DNA of 64,000 bases from assembly GCF_002926165.1 (NCBI RefSeq), contig NZ_MAGP01000024.1, positions 1-64,000 on the forward strand, given 5' to 3'. A program made the translations under genes and the position numbers. The stretch is from Micromonospora chalcea. Its GTDB lineage: Bacteria; Actinomycetota; Actinomycetes; Mycobacteriales; Micromonosporaceae. Shown here one piece after another: positions 1-8,462 of the stretch (position 1 is its first letter; each line of letters opens with the position of its first letter). The notes below the pieces were generated by a model that ran no database searches, was not told the origin of the DNA, and was given only the letters and a program-made list of their open reading frames with translations.

Positions 1-678
1 GGGGTGGGGGGGGGGGGGGGAGAGGACCTTCAGGGTTTCGGCTGTGGCTATCGCGTCGCTGCGGGCACTGCCGTGCCGCCCGTCGCTGCTGTACAGCGAC
101 GGGTCGGCCACCAGCGGATGGTCGGTCAGGTGCACGTGCAGCGTGCCCAGCCGCTCGGCCACGCCGCGGGTGTGCCGGGACAGCCGGCGCATCCGCTCGC
201 CCAGGCCCGCGCGCAGCGTCTCCGGCACGGCCGGGCTGTGCGAGACGTCGAACATGCCCACCGTGATCACGTCCGCCCCCGCTTCCCGCAGCGCGGTGAT
301 CATGGCGGTCAGCTCGGCGTCGACCGCGTCCGGGTCGTAGGCGGACCGGAACGCGTCGTTGCCGCCGCACACCACCAGTGCGAGATCCGGTGCGAAGGCC
401 AGCGCGTCGGCCAGCTGGGCCGCCCGCACCTCGTGCGCGCGCAGCCCGCGCCGGCCCAGGTTCAGGTACGCCAGCTCCGGCCGGACGGCGCGCAGCTCGG
501 CGGCGATCCGGTCGGCCCACTGGAGGTCCGGGTAGCCGTCGACCGGCTCGCACAGTCCTTCCGCGACGCTGTCGCCGAGCACCACGAACCGGCGCCACGG
601 GTGCCCGCGCAGCAGCTCGGTGGCCTCGCCCGGACGCAGGCACCACGGATCAGTCGCCTCGGTCAACGTCGATGCCAT
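1..678 (-). CDS. SGNH/GDSL-family esterase (C-terminus cut by window edge)
   Basis: Putative serine esterase/lipase of the SGNH hydrolase superfamily; no signal peptide, so probably cytoplasmic. Seen: block I motif VVLGDSVAEG with the nucleophile Ser at residue 37, block III GGND near residue 110, and a C-terminal DGRH that would supply the catalytic Asp and His. The frame stays open to base 1, so the true C-terminus is outside the window; the last visible codons run through a poly-G tract (poly-Pro), which may not be reliable. ATG at 678 is preceded by TAGCCT with a 7-base spacer, suggesting a leaderless start. The natural substrate cannot be inferred. Confidence 0.85.
   Translation of the reverse strand, partial: MASTLTEATDPWCLRPGEATELLRGHPWRRFVVLGDSVAEGLCEPVDGYPDLQWADRIAAELRAVRPELAYLNLGRRGLRAHEVRAAQLADALAFAPDLALVVCGGNDAFRSAYDPDAVDAELTAMITALREAGADVITVGMFDVSHSPAVPETLRAGLGERMRRLSRHTRGVAERLGTLHVHLTDHPLVADPSLYSSDGRHGSARSDAIATAETLKVLSPPPPHP
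6..20. repeat. 15-base homopolymeric G tract at window start
   Basis: Bases 6-20 are uninterrupted G (19 G in the first 20 bases, broken only by a T at 5). It lies inside the 3' part of the SGNH esterase and encodes proline on the minus strand. Such a long G run is odd even at this GC content. It could be a contig-end or sequencing artefact, or a true slippage-prone tract. Confidence 0.8.
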
Positions 679-719
679 GATCGGCAGGCTAGCCGAGCGC
701 CCGGCGCGGCAAAAGAGGC

Positions 720-1352
720 TCAGCTCAGCAGGGTCAGCAGTTCGCCGGGCCGGGACAGACTGAGGTCGGCGGGTTCGGCCGGATCGTACTGATGGCCCCA
801 CGCGGCGGCCACCGCCACCGCGCCGCTGCTGCGGGCGGCGCGCAGGTCCAGCGGCGAGTCGCCCACGTACGCGGCCCGGCCGGCCGGCACGCCGAGCCGC
901 CGGCAGGCCACCTCGACGCCCTCGGGCGCCGGTTTGGGGCGGGTGACCTGGTCGCCGCCGAGGACCACCCGGAAGTGACCGAGCAGGCCGACCCGGTCGA
1001 GCATGATCTCCGCCGCCTGGTGGCTCGCGCCGGTGAACACGCCCACCGGCACCCGGGCGGCGAGGTCGGCGAGCATCTCCGGGACTCCGGGGTAGACGCT
1101 CACCCGCCCGGCCGTCGCGGCCAGTTCGGTGTGGTAGCGGTCGAGGTCAGCGGCGGTGGCGGGGCGCCGGAGCAGGTGCGTCAGCAGGTCGGACGGTGAG
1201 CCGATCGAGTAGCCGGCGATGACCTCGGCGTCGGTGTACGACGGGCCGCCACCGGCCCGCACCGCCGCCCGGTACGCCGCCGGCACCACCTCGTGCGACT
1301 CGATGAGCGTGCCGTCCATGTCGAAGACGACGGCGTCCACCGGGCGGCTCAC
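720..1352 (-). CDS. HAD-superfamily hydrolase (phosphoglycolate phosphatase/beta-phosphoglucomutase-like)
   Basis: 210-residue HAD phosphatase. Motif I is FDMDGT near the N-terminus (Asp nucleophile and acid/base Asp), motif II Thr is in VFTGAS, motif III Lys is in RPKPAPEG, and motif IV is YVGDSPLDLRAA. A helical cap lies between motifs I and II, as in subfamily IA. I chose GTG at 1352, which overlaps the TGA of the upstream gene in a GTGA junction and puts the FDMDGT motif at the usual distance; longer frames add a basic stretch that is only the neighbour read out of frame. It is co-transcribed with the MmcQ/YjbR-type gene. Substrate unknown. Confidence 0.88.
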   Translation of the reverse strand: MSRPVDAVVFDMDGTLIESHEVVPAAYRAAVRAGGGPSYTDAEVIAGYSIGSPSDLLTHLLRRPATAADLDRYHTELAATAGRVSVYPGVPEMLADLAARVPVGVFTGASHQAAEIMLDRVGLLGHFRVVLGGDQVTRPKPAPEGVEVACRRLGVPAGRAAYVGDSPLDLRAARSSGAVAVAAAWGHQYDPAEPADLSLSRPGELLTLLS

Positions 1353-1741
1353 GCGGCCCCGGCCCGGTGCGCGGCGGCGAGCCGCTTCGGCGCGCGGGTG
1401 TGCCACGCCTCGGTGATCAGCTCGGTCAGGTCGTCCACGGCGATCCGGTCGAGCCGGACCAGCACGGCCGGGTAGCCGTCGAGGTGCGGCGTGGTGAAGT
1501 AGACCGCCGGGTCGTCGGCGAGCAGCGCCTCCTTGGCGCCCAGGTCGGGCACCCGGGCGCCGAGGATCGGGCCGTCCGGCGCGGCGTCGCCGAGCGCTTC
1601 GAGGTCGCTGCGGCGCAGCGGCCGGTCCCAGACGAACATCTTGTCGCGCACCCGCCAGGCGGGCAGGTCGTCGTACGAGCCGCGCTCGGTGGTCTCCGGC
1701 AGGGCCAGCGCGATGCGCCGCACGTCGTCCCAGGTCGCCAT
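1349..1741 (-). CDS. MmcQ/YjbR-family protein
   Basis: 130-residue protein of the MmcQ/YjbR (CyaY-like fold) family, small proteins usually annotated as DNA-binding or of unknown function. Seen: N-terminal ATWDDVRRIALALP, a central W-R-V-R-D-K-M-F-V strand, and DGYPAVLVRLDRI followed by a C-terminal helix with AWHTRAPKR, as in the family. The start MATWDD at 1741 is preceded by TAGGGT with a 7-base spacer (leaderless pattern). Its stop overlaps the GTG of the HAD phosphatase, implying translational coupling, but no functional link is evident. Confidence 0.82.
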   Translation of the reverse strand: MATWDDVRRIALALPETTERGSYDDLPAWRVRDKMFVWDRPLRRSDLEALGDAAPDGPILGARVPDLGAKEALLADDPAVYFTTPHLDGYPAVLVRLDRIAVDDLTELITEAWHTRAPKRLAAAHRAGAA

Positions 1742-1777
1742 GGCCCCGACCCTACCGCCGCCCACCGACACCCCGGC

Positions 1778-2998
1778 TCAGACCGGCGTGGGGGTCGCCG
1801 GTTCCGGGGCCGGGCGGTGGGACCCGCGGGTCAGCAGCAGCGGTCCCACGGTCAGCACCAGGCAGACCACCGACATCACCAGCAGCGCCGGGGTGAGGTC
1901 GAGCAGCGCCACCGACCAGCCGCCGAGCAGCGCGCCGACGGGCAGGCCGAGGAACGCCACCGACCCGGAGATGCCCAGCACCCGGGTCTGCAGCTCGCCC
2001 GGCACCCGCTGGTAGAGCGACGCGCCGAGCAGCGGGTTCACCGCCGCGATGCCGATGCCGGACAGGAACGTCACCACCAGCACCACGACCAGGTCGTCGC
2101 TGAGCGCCAGCGCGAGCAGCCGGGGCGCGCCGCTGAGCGTCAGCCCCAGCGCGAACGTCGTCCCGGCGGGCAGCCGGGTGCCGAACATCGTGAACAGCAC
2201 GTTGCCCAGCAGCGCGCCGCCCGAGAACACACCGAGCAGCAGGCCGAAGCCGGCCGGGTCGCCGAGCACCTGGTTGACCCAGAGCGGGATCCAGACCGCG
2301 ACGCTGGCGTTGGCGAACATGTTCGACACCGAGACCACGATCAGCATGATCATCAGCGTCCGGTCGGTGCGCAGGTACGCGAAGCCGCCGCGCAGCGCCC
2401 GCAGGTAGGGCTCCCGGGGTGCGGGTTGAGTCGGCGCGGGCGGCCGGACCAGCACGCCGATGAGCAGCGCGCAGACCGCGAACGTGGCCGCGTCGATCCA
2501 GATGGCCCGGGTCAGCCCGACCCAGTCGATGAGCAGTCCGCCGAGCACCGCGCCGAACAGCGTCATGCCCCGGGCCAGGCCGTCGTAGGCGCTGGTGAGC
2601 CGGATCAGCGGCACCCCGGCCCGCTCGGCGGCCGGTTTGAACAGTACGTGCTTGACCCGGTCGCCGATGCCGCGCAGCCCGCCGGCGACCGCCACCAGGA
2701 CCAGCAGCCGGCCGAACCCGAGCCAGGGGGCCAGCGCCACCACCGCCATCGCGACGGCGCTCGCCGCGTCCACGAACACGGAGGTACGGCGTACCCCGAA
2801 GCGGTCCGCCCACGGCGTGGCCAGCGCGCTGGAGAGCATGTACGGCAGCGTCTCCGCCGCCGCGACGAGTCCCATCTTGGTGGGGCTGCCGGTGGTCTCC
2901 AGCACCAGCCAGGGGATGGCCACCACGGAGATCCGGGTGCCGAGGTTGGACAGCAGGTCGGCGCCGACCAGGGTGTACAACTCCCGGCGCGGGTTCAT
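1778..2998 (-). CDS. MFS transporter (drug-efflux type)
   Basis: 406-residue integral membrane transporter with about 12 hydrophobic segments and the family signature GADLLSNLGTRISVVAIPWL in TM1. The loop after TM2 contains ADRFGVRR, the usual MFS motif A position. It resembles macrolide/multidrug efflux MFS proteins (DHA3-like). ATG at 2998 overlaps the TGA of the upstream acyl ligase (ATGA), so the two are coupled. Next to a ligase, P450, oxidase and aminotransferase it is a plausible exporter of the locus product. That role is inferred from context only. Confidence 0.85.
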   Translation of the reverse strand: MNPRRELYTLVGADLLSNLGTRISVVAIPWLVLETTGSPTKMGLVAAAETLPYMLSSALATPWADRFGVRRTSVFVDAASAVAMAVVALAPWLGFGRLLVLVAVAGGLRGIGDRVKHVLFKPAAERAGVPLIRLTSAYDGLARGMTLFGAVLGGLLIDWVGLTRAIWIDAATFAVCALLIGVLVRPPAPTQPAPREPYLRALRGGFAYLRTDRTLMIMLIVVSVSNMFANASVAVWIPLWVNQVLGDPAGFGLLLGVFSGGALLGNVLFTMFGTRLPAGTTFALGLTLSGAPRLLALALSDDLVVVLVVTFLSGIGIAAVNPLLGASLYQRVPGELQTRVLGISGSVAFLGLPVGALLGGWSVALLDLTPALLVMSVVCLVLTVGPLLLTRGSHRPAPEPATPTPV

Positions 2999-4569
2999 GC
3001 CGAGCTGCCGATCACGGTGCCCAGCGTGTCGGCGTCGGCGGGATGCGCGGCGGCGTACCGGGCCCGAAGCGCCCGTTTGTCCACCTTCGCGGACCGGTTC
3101 AGCGGCAGCGCGTCCACGAACTCCACGGCGCCGGGCGCCCACGTCTCGCTCAGCTCCCGCACCACCAGCGCGATCAGCTCCTCGCCGGTCACCGACGCGC
3201 CGGGCGCCGGCACCACGTACGCGTACGGCAGCTCCCCGGCGACCGGGTCCGGCACGCCGATCACGGCGGCGGCCCGCACCTCGGGGTGGCCGGCGAGCAC
3301 GTCCTCGATCGGGCGGGAGTAGATCGGCCAGCTGCGCGCCCGGGTGAGGATCCGGTCCTGCAACCGGTCGACCAGGTAGAGGTAGCCGTCGGCGTCGAGG
3401 TGGCCGATGTCGCGGGTGCGGACCCAGCCGTCGACGAGCGTCTCCGCGGTCAGCTCCGGCCGGCCGTGGTAGCCGGCGAAGCTCAGCTTCGTCCGGACCC
3501 ACACCTCGCCGTCGTCGCCGGGCGGCAGCACCTTGCCGTCGGCGTCGCGGATCTCCACCGTCACGTCGCCGTACGGGCGGCCGCAGGAGCGCAGACGCTC
3601 CGGGTGCTCCGGGTCCTCGGTCAGCCCGGGCAGCGCGCAGATGACCACCGCCTCGCTGAGGCCGTACACGATGCGCAGGCACGGGCCGAAGCGGGCGATG
3701 GCCTGGCGCAGCCGGGCGGGCGCGGCGGGCCCGGCGCCCACGTTGAACATGAACATGGCGGAGAAGTCGGCGCCCGGCAGGTCGGGGTGGTCGAGCACCT
3801 CGTAGAGCATCGGCGGGGTGACGAATGTGGAGGTGAGCCGCTCGGCGTCCACTGTCGCGATGAACGCGGCCGGGTCCCACTGCTCGCGCAGGAACAGCAC
3901 GCCGCCGGTGAACAGGTTGAACAGCGTGGTGATCTGGCCACTGGCCAGCCACATCGGTGAGTGCGACAGGTGCCGCAGCAGCGGGAACCCGGCGCCCCGG
4001 AAGTCGGCGGCCAGGGCGAGGACCTGCCGGTAGAAGCTCTCCCGGTGGTGCACCAGCTTCGGCGTGCCGGTGGTGCCGCTGGTCTGCAGGAACGACTCCG
4101 GCGCGGGCGCGTCGGCGGGCAGCTCAGCCGCCGGCTCGCCGGCCGTCGCGGTCAGGTCCGGTCCGGCGCCGCCGGGGCCGAGGCAGAGCACCGGTACGCC
4201 GGACAGCCCGGCCGCGATCTGGACCGCCTGCGGGTCGCGCGGGTCGTACACGAACGCCTCCGGCGCGGACAGCGCGACGAACTCGTCGACCTCCCGCCGC
4301 GAGGTCACCGGGGCGACCCACATGCTCCGGCAGCCCAGCAGGTGCAGCGCCAGTTGCAGCAACGGGCCCTCGACCGTGTTGCCGAGCATCACCAGCACGG
4401 CCGCGCCGGGGCGTACCCCGTGCCGGCGCAGCGCGGCGGCCAGGCCGCGCACCCGCGCGGCGACCTGGGGGTAGGTGAGGCGGCGTCCGCCGCCGACGAG
4501 CGCCTCCCGGTCGCCGAAGCCGGCGAAGAGCTCCAGCGCCTCGTGCACATAGTTCGGCCGGTCGGTCAT
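2995..4569 (-). CDS. AMP-dependent acyl-CoA synthetase/ligase (ANL superfamily)
   Basis: 524-residue adenylate-forming enzyme that would activate a carboxylate as acyl-AMP and then probably as the CoA thioester. Seen: P-loop TSGTTGTPKLV (about residue 165), core YGLSEAVV, GEVWVRTKLSFAGYHGRPELT, the hinge region DRLQDRILTRARSW, and the C-terminal catalytic lysine in PLNRSAKVDKRALR. The hinge lacks the common G-R-x-K-D pattern, so the family branch is unusual. No carrier protein or NRPS module is present in the window. It is the first gene of a two-gene operon with the MFS exporter and is divergent from the SGNH hydrolase and P450 operon. The substrate is unknown; an aryl or fatty acid is possible. 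Confidence 0.88.
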   Translation of the reverse strand: MTDRPNYVHEALELFAGFGDREALVGGGRRLTYPQVAARVRGLAAALRRHGVRPGAAVLVMLGNTVEGPLLQLALHLLGCRSMWVAPVTSRREVDEFVALSAPEAFVYDPRDPQAVQIAAGLSGVPVLCLGPGGAGPDLTATAGEPAAELPADAPAPESFLQTSGTTGTPKLVHHRESFYRQVLALAADFRGAGFPLLRHLSHSPMWLASGQITTLFNLFTGGVLFLREQWDPAAFIATVDAERLTSTFVTPPMLYEVLDHPDLPGADFSAMFMFNVGAGPAAPARLRQAIARFGPCLRIVYGLSEAVVICALPGLTEDPEHPERLRSCGRPYGDVTVEIRDADGKVLPPGDDGEVWVRTKLSFAGYHGRPELTAETLVDGWVRTRDIGHLDADGYLYLVDRLQDRILTRARSWPIYSRPIEDVLAGHPEVRAAAVIGVPDPVAGELPYAYVVPAPGASVTGEELIALVVRELSETWAPGAVEFVDALPLNRSAKVDKRALRARYAAAHPADADTLGTVIGSSA

Positions 4570-4736
4570 CGGGCAGCCCCCATCATGGTCCGCGAGCGGC
4601 GTCCGGCCAGGTCAGGGCCGGGACATGACGGCAGGTGCCAGGTCGGCGACCGCACCGCCGCCAGCTTCCGAGCCTAGGCAGCGGCGGTCCACCGCGGACA
4701 GAGCCGATCGTCGCTGCGTCCCGCGACGTGGGCATT

Positions 4737-4791
4737 TGATCATGTCGATCAGGTTGATTGACGCTCGTCACCGCCGGAAGCTAGTTTCCGG
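4737..4791 (+). promoter_or_regulatory. Candidate promoter and inverted repeats upstream of secreted SGNH hydrolase
   Basis: Within the 285-base divergent region (4570-4854) I see TTGACG at 4758-4763 and TAGTTT at 4782-4787, an 18-base spacing typical of a housekeeping sigma-factor promoter. Two short inverted repeats overlap it: TGATC-N5-GATCA (4737-4751) and CCGGAA-N6-TTCCGG (4774-4791); the second covers the -10 box and could be an operator. GGAGG sits just before ATG 4855. Confidence 0.4.
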
Positions 4792-4854
4792 TCCATCGCC
4801 CGGGCCGGTGCCGCCGACCGCGTCACGCCCGGGGCTGCCGACCATGGAGGATCG

Positions 4855-6165
4855 ATGCCGACCCCGAAGAGATGGCACGTCATAGCTTCCGCCGTAACGC
4901 TGCTGATCGCCGCCACCCCGGCGGTCACCGCGAGCGCCGGCCCGACCGACACCGACCGCGCCGGGCACGGGCGCGCCGAGTGGGCCGGGACCTGGGCCGC
5001 GGCGGTGACCCGCGGGAACACCGTGGGCCTGACCGAGACCGGCCTGAACAACCAGAGCATCCGGATGACCGTGCAGACCTCGGTGGGCGGGCCGCGCCTG
5101 CGGGTGCGGCTGACCAACCTCTACGGCCAGCAGGCCATCCAGGTCGGCCGCGCCACCATCGCCCGGCCGAACACCGCCACCCCCGACGACCTGTCCGACA
5201 TCGTCCCGGCCAGCGTCCGCCAGCTGACCTTCTCCGGCGCCGGCTCGGCGACCATCAACAAGGGCGCCGAACTGCTCAGCGACCCGGTGGCCTTCCCGGT
5301 GGCCGAGCAGGAGGACCTGGTGGTCACCCTGTACTTCCCGGTGCTCACCGGGCCGGTCACGTTCCACGGCCAGTCCCGGGTCACCAACTTCATCGGCGCC
5401 ACCGACCTCACCTCGGCGGCCGACGGCGCCGGCTTCACCATCCGGCCCAACTGCTGCTGGATGTTCCTGTCCGGCATCGACGTGGAGCGCAAGGTGACGC
5501 CCGGCTCCGTGGTGGTGCTCGGCGACTCCATCAGCGACGGCAACGGCAGCACCGTCAACGCCGACCGCCGCTGGCCGGACCTGCTCGCCAAGCGGCTGAT
5601 CGACGCCCGCCCGGAGCCGCGTACGCCGGGCGTGCTCAACCTCAGCCTGGCCGGCAACCGGCTCAACCACGAGGGCACCGAGCCCGGCGCGGGCGACTTC
5701 CCCGGCTACTACGAGCTGGGCCCGAACGCGCTGGCCCGGCTCAACGAGGACGTGTTCCCGCAGACCGGGGTGCGTACCGTCATCACCCACCTGGGCATCA
5801 ACGACATCTGGATGAACGGTGACAGCCCGGAGGCGATCATCGCCTCGCTGCGCCAGCTCAACCGGCAGGTCCAGGCGCGCGGCCTGACCAGCATCGCCGG
5901 CACGCTCATGCCGTACGAGGGCAACGGCGGGCCGGGCGTGTGGACGCCGGAGAAGGACGCCACCCGGCAGGCCGTCAACACCTGGCTGCGCGGGCCCGGC
6001 CGGGCCGAGTTCGACGGCGTCGTCGACTTCGACGCGGTGATGCGCGACCCGGCGCAGCCCAGCCGGCTGCTGCCGGCGTACGACTCGGGTGACCACATCC
6101 ACCCGAACGACACCGGAGCCGCGGCGATGGCGAACGCGGTGCCGTTGAAGCTGCTCGGACTGTGA
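4855..6165 (+). CDS. Secreted SGNH/GDSL hydrolase
   Basis: 436-residue extracellular esterase-type hydrolase. An N-terminal signal peptide (basic KR, hydrophobic VIASAVTLLIAATPAVTASA) is followed by a beta-rich domain and the SGNH catalytic domain: GDSIS with Ser225, GxND at residues 314-317, and D413-H-I-H416 completing the triad. This arrangement is typical of actinobacterial secreted GDSL proteins acting on polysaccharide acyl groups or lipids. GGAGG precedes ATG 4855 closely. A 12-bp hairpin with a T-run follows the gene, so it is probably transcribed separately from the downstream P450 operon. Confidence 0.9.
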   Translation: MPTPKRWHVIASAVTLLIAATPAVTASAGPTDTDRAGHGRAEWAGTWAAAVTRGNTVGLTETGLNNQSIRMTVQTSVGGPRLRVRLTNLYGQQAIQVGRATIARPNTATPDDLSDIVPASVRQLTFSGAGSATINKGAELLSDPVAFPVAEQEDLVVTLYFPVLTGPVTFHGQSRVTNFIGATDLTSAADGAGFTIRPNCCWMFLSGIDVERKVTPGSVVVLGDSISDGNGSTVNADRRWPDLLAKRLIDARPEPRTPGVLNLSLAGNRLNHEGTEPGAGDFPGYYELGPNALARLNEDVFPQTGVRTVITHLGINDIWMNGDSPEAIIASLRQLNRQVQARGLTSIAGTLMPYEGNGGPGVWTPEKDATRQAVNTWLRGPGRAEFDGVVDFDAVMRDPAQPSRLLPAYDSGDHIHPNDTGAAAMANAVPLKLLGL

Positions 6166-6171
6166 CACCGG

Positions 6172-6205
6172 GCGGGGGCGGCGGTCGACACGACGCCGCC
6201 CCCGC
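6172..6205 (+). terminator. Intrinsic terminator/attenuator between SGNH hydrolase and P450
   Basis: Perfect 12-bp stem (6172-6183 with 6194-6205), 10-base loop, followed after five bases by TTTT. It sits between the secreted hydrolase stop and the P450 ribosome-binding site, so it separates or attenuates transcription of the two units. Confidence 0.7.
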
Positions 6206-6231
6206 CGCCGTTTTCCTGGGGAGGAAAGACA

Positions 6232-7455
6232 GTGGACGTCAGCGAGATCCTGACCGGGCTCTACAGCGAACAGGGCCGGCAGAACCCCTATCCCTTCTAC
6301 GCGGCCCTGCACGAGCACGGGCCGATAAACGCCGTTCCGGCCCGCGCCGAGCACAGCACCGTCAGCGCGGTGGCCGGCGGCTACGACATGGTGGACCAGA
6401 TCCTGCGCGATCCCGGCTGGTACAAGGGCTTCCCGCCCGGCTGGGAGGAGCAGGAGATCCTGCGGACTTTCCTGACGTCGATGATGTTCGTCAACCCGCC
6501 CGACCACACCCGGATGCGCGCGGTGTTCGCGAAGACGTTCACCCCGCGCCGGCTGGTCGCGCTGGAGCCGGTGATCGAGCGGGTCGTCGCCGAACGCCTG
6601 GACCACATGGCCGAGGTGGGCGCCGACGGGCACGAGGTGGACTTCGTGGCCGACTTCGCGTACCCGGTCCCGGCGCTGGTGATGGCCGAGTTCATCGGCC
6701 TGCCCCCGGCCGACCTGGCCTGGTACCGGCAGCGGGTCGACTGGATCGACGAGTACATGGACGTGTCCGGCAAGACGCCGGAGCGGCTGGCCCGGGCCAA
6801 CCAGGCCGCCGAGGAGCTGCGCGTCTACTACCGCGACCTGATCGCCCACCGGCGCCGTACGCCCGGTCACGACCTGATCAGCGGGCTGGTCGAGGTGCTC
6901 GACGCGGGCGGCGTCGACCTCACCGAGGACGAGTTGATCAGTAACCTGATCGTGCTGTTCAACGCCAGCTTCGTCACCACCGTCTACATGTTCAGCAACG
7001 GCCTGCCGCTGCTGCTGGACCACCCGGACGTGACCGCCGCGCTACCCGGTGACGACGCGCTGGCCCGGGGCTGCGTGGAGGAGGTGCTGCGGATGGAGAG
7101 CCCGGTGCACTTCCTGGCCCGCTCCGCGCCCGCCGGCGTCGACCTCGGCGGCGTGCCGGTCGACCGGGACGACAACGTGCTGCTGCTGATCGCCGCCGCC
7201 AACCGCGACCCGGCCCGGTTCCCCGACCCGGACCGCTTCGACCCGCGCCGTCCCGGCCCGCCGTCGTTGGCCTTCGGCGTCGGGCTGCACTTCTGCCTCG
7301 GCTCGGCGGTGTCCCGGCTGGAGGGCCGGCTGCGGCTGCCGCGCCTGTTCGCGCGCTTCCCGCGGCTGGCCGTCACCCAGCCGTACACGTACAGCGGGAG
7401 TCTGTTCCTGCGCGGCATCGACAAGCTCTTCGTCACCACAGGGGAGGCCGGATGA
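6232..7455 (+). CDS. Cytochrome P450 with atypical I-helix (no conserved acid)
   Basis: 407-residue soluble heme monooxygenase of the actinobacterial class. The heme loop FGVGLHFCLG places the Cys ligand at residue 355, and the K-helix E-x-x-R is in EVLRM. The I-helix, normally A-G-x-[DE]-T-T, reads A245-S-F-V-T-T: the Thr pair is kept but the Gly and the acidic residue used in proton delivery are replaced by Ser and Val. This suggests altered O2 activation, a peroxide shunt, or assistance from the substrate. GTG 6232 has a good GGGGAGGA ribosome-binding site. It is the first gene of a tightly coupled four-gene unit (P450, hydrolase, FMN oxidase, aminotransferase). Substrate unknown; no ferredoxin gene is adjacent. 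Confidence 0.92.
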   Translation: MDVSEILTGLYSEQGRQNPYPFYAALHEHGPINAVPARAEHSTVSAVAGGYDMVDQILRDPGWYKGFPPGWEEQEILRTFLTSMMFVNPPDHTRMRAVFAKTFTPRRLVALEPVIERVVAERLDHMAEVGADGHEVDFVADFAYPVPALVMAEFIGLPPADLAWYRQRVDWIDEYMDVSGKTPERLARANQAAEELRVYYRDLIAHRRRTPGHDLISGLVEVLDAGGVDLTEDELISNLIVLFNASFVTTVYMFSNGLPLLLDHPDVTAALPGDDALARGCVEEVLRMESPVHFLARSAPAGVDLGGVPVDRDDNVLLLIAAANRDPARFPDPDRFDPRRPGPPSLAFGVGLHFCLGSAVSRLEGRLRLPRLFARFPRLAVTQPYTYSGSLFLRGIDKLFVTTGEAG

Positions 7456-8462
7456 CACTCGATCCGCAGGTGGTCGCGTGGCGGACCGCGCGGGCCGCCG
7501 CCGGGACCGTGCCGCTCTACACCCAGACCCTGGCCGAGGCCCGCGCCGCCGACCTCGCCGCGATCCGTGCCGGCTCCGGCGCGGTCGAGCCGGTCGCCGA
7601 GGTACGCGACACGACGGTGCCCGGCCCGGCCGGGCCGCTGCCGGTGCGGATCCACCGGCCGGACGGCGACGGCCCGCTGCCGACGCTCGTCTACTTCTTC
7701 GGTGGCGGCTGGACCCTCGGCAGCGTCGACACCGCCGACGGAATCTGCCGGCGGCTGGTCAACCTGACCGGCGCGCAGACCGTGACGGTCGGCTACCGGC
7801 TCGCCCCGGAGCATCCGTTCCCGGCGGCGGTGGAGGACTGCCACGCCGCGGTGCGGCACCTCGCCGCGCACGCCGCCGAGTTCCGCGTCGACCCGGACCG
7901 GCTGGCGGTCGGCGGGGACAGCGCGGGCGGGAACCTGGCCGCCGCTGTCACGCTGCTGGCCCGCGCCGACGGCGGTCCCCGGCTCGCCGCCCAGCTGCTG
8001 GTCTATCCGAACACCGACCAGCGGCCCGGGCACCGCCCCGGCGACGACGAGGACCCGATGCTGTTCAACAGGCACTCGGTGGGCTGGTACCGGAGCCACT
8101 ACCTGGCCGACCCGGGCGACGCGGCCCACCCGCTGGCGTCTCCGCTGCTCGCCGAGGACCTGGGCGGCCTGCCCCCGGCGCTCGTGATCACCGCCGGGTA
8201 CGACCCGCTGTGCGCCGAGGGCCGGCGGTACGCCGAGCGGCTGGGCGAGGCCGGCGTGCCCACCGAGACGGCCCACTACCCGGGGATGGTGCACGGGTTC
8301 TTCGCCATGCCCGGCGTGTTCGACGCCGGACGGCAGGCCCAGGAGCGGGCCGCCGCCTTCCTGCGCCGCACGTTCGGGCTCGACCGCACGCCCGGTGCGG
8401 GCGAGTCCGCTGCGGGCGTGGACCCGGCCGGGAACACGGTGGGCGCGGGCGGCCATGGCTGA
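7452..8462 (+). CDS. Alpha/beta hydrolase (hormone-sensitive-lipase-like esterase)
   Basis: 336-residue esterase/thioesterase-like alpha/beta hydrolase. Seen: the oxyanion-hole region FFGGGW (the family HGGG with Phe in place of His), nucleophile elbow GDSAGG at residues 155-160 with Ser157, catalytic Asp in GYDPLC and His in VHGFF. ATG 7452 overlaps the P450 stop (ATGA) and its own stop overlaps the next start, so it is translationally coupled. In this locus it may hydrolyse an ester or thioester intermediate; that is inference. The last 35 residues are low-complexity and probably not part of the fold. Confidence 0.88.
   Translation: MTLDPQVVAWRTARAAAGTVPLYTQTLAEARAADLAAIRAGSGAVEPVAEVRDTTVPGPAGPLPVRIHRPDGDGPLPTLVYFFGGGWTLGSVDTADGICRRLVNLTGAQTVTVGYRLAPEHPFPAAVEDCHAAVRHLAAHAAEFRVDPDRLAVGGDSAGGNLAAAVTLLARADGGPRLAAQLLVYPNTDQRPGHRPGDDEDPMLFNRHSVGWYRSHYLADPGDAAHPLASPLLAEDLGGLPPALVITAGYDPLCAEGRRYAERLGEAGVPTETAHYPGMVHGFFAMPGVFDAGRQAQERAAAFLRRTFGLDRTPGAGESAAGVDPAGNTVGAGGHG

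Noticed and set aside
1367-3322. Long plus-strand frame opposite the MmcQ, MFS and ligase genes
   Set aside because: Arg/Gln/His-rich low-complexity translation without domains; the minus strand holds recognised proteins.
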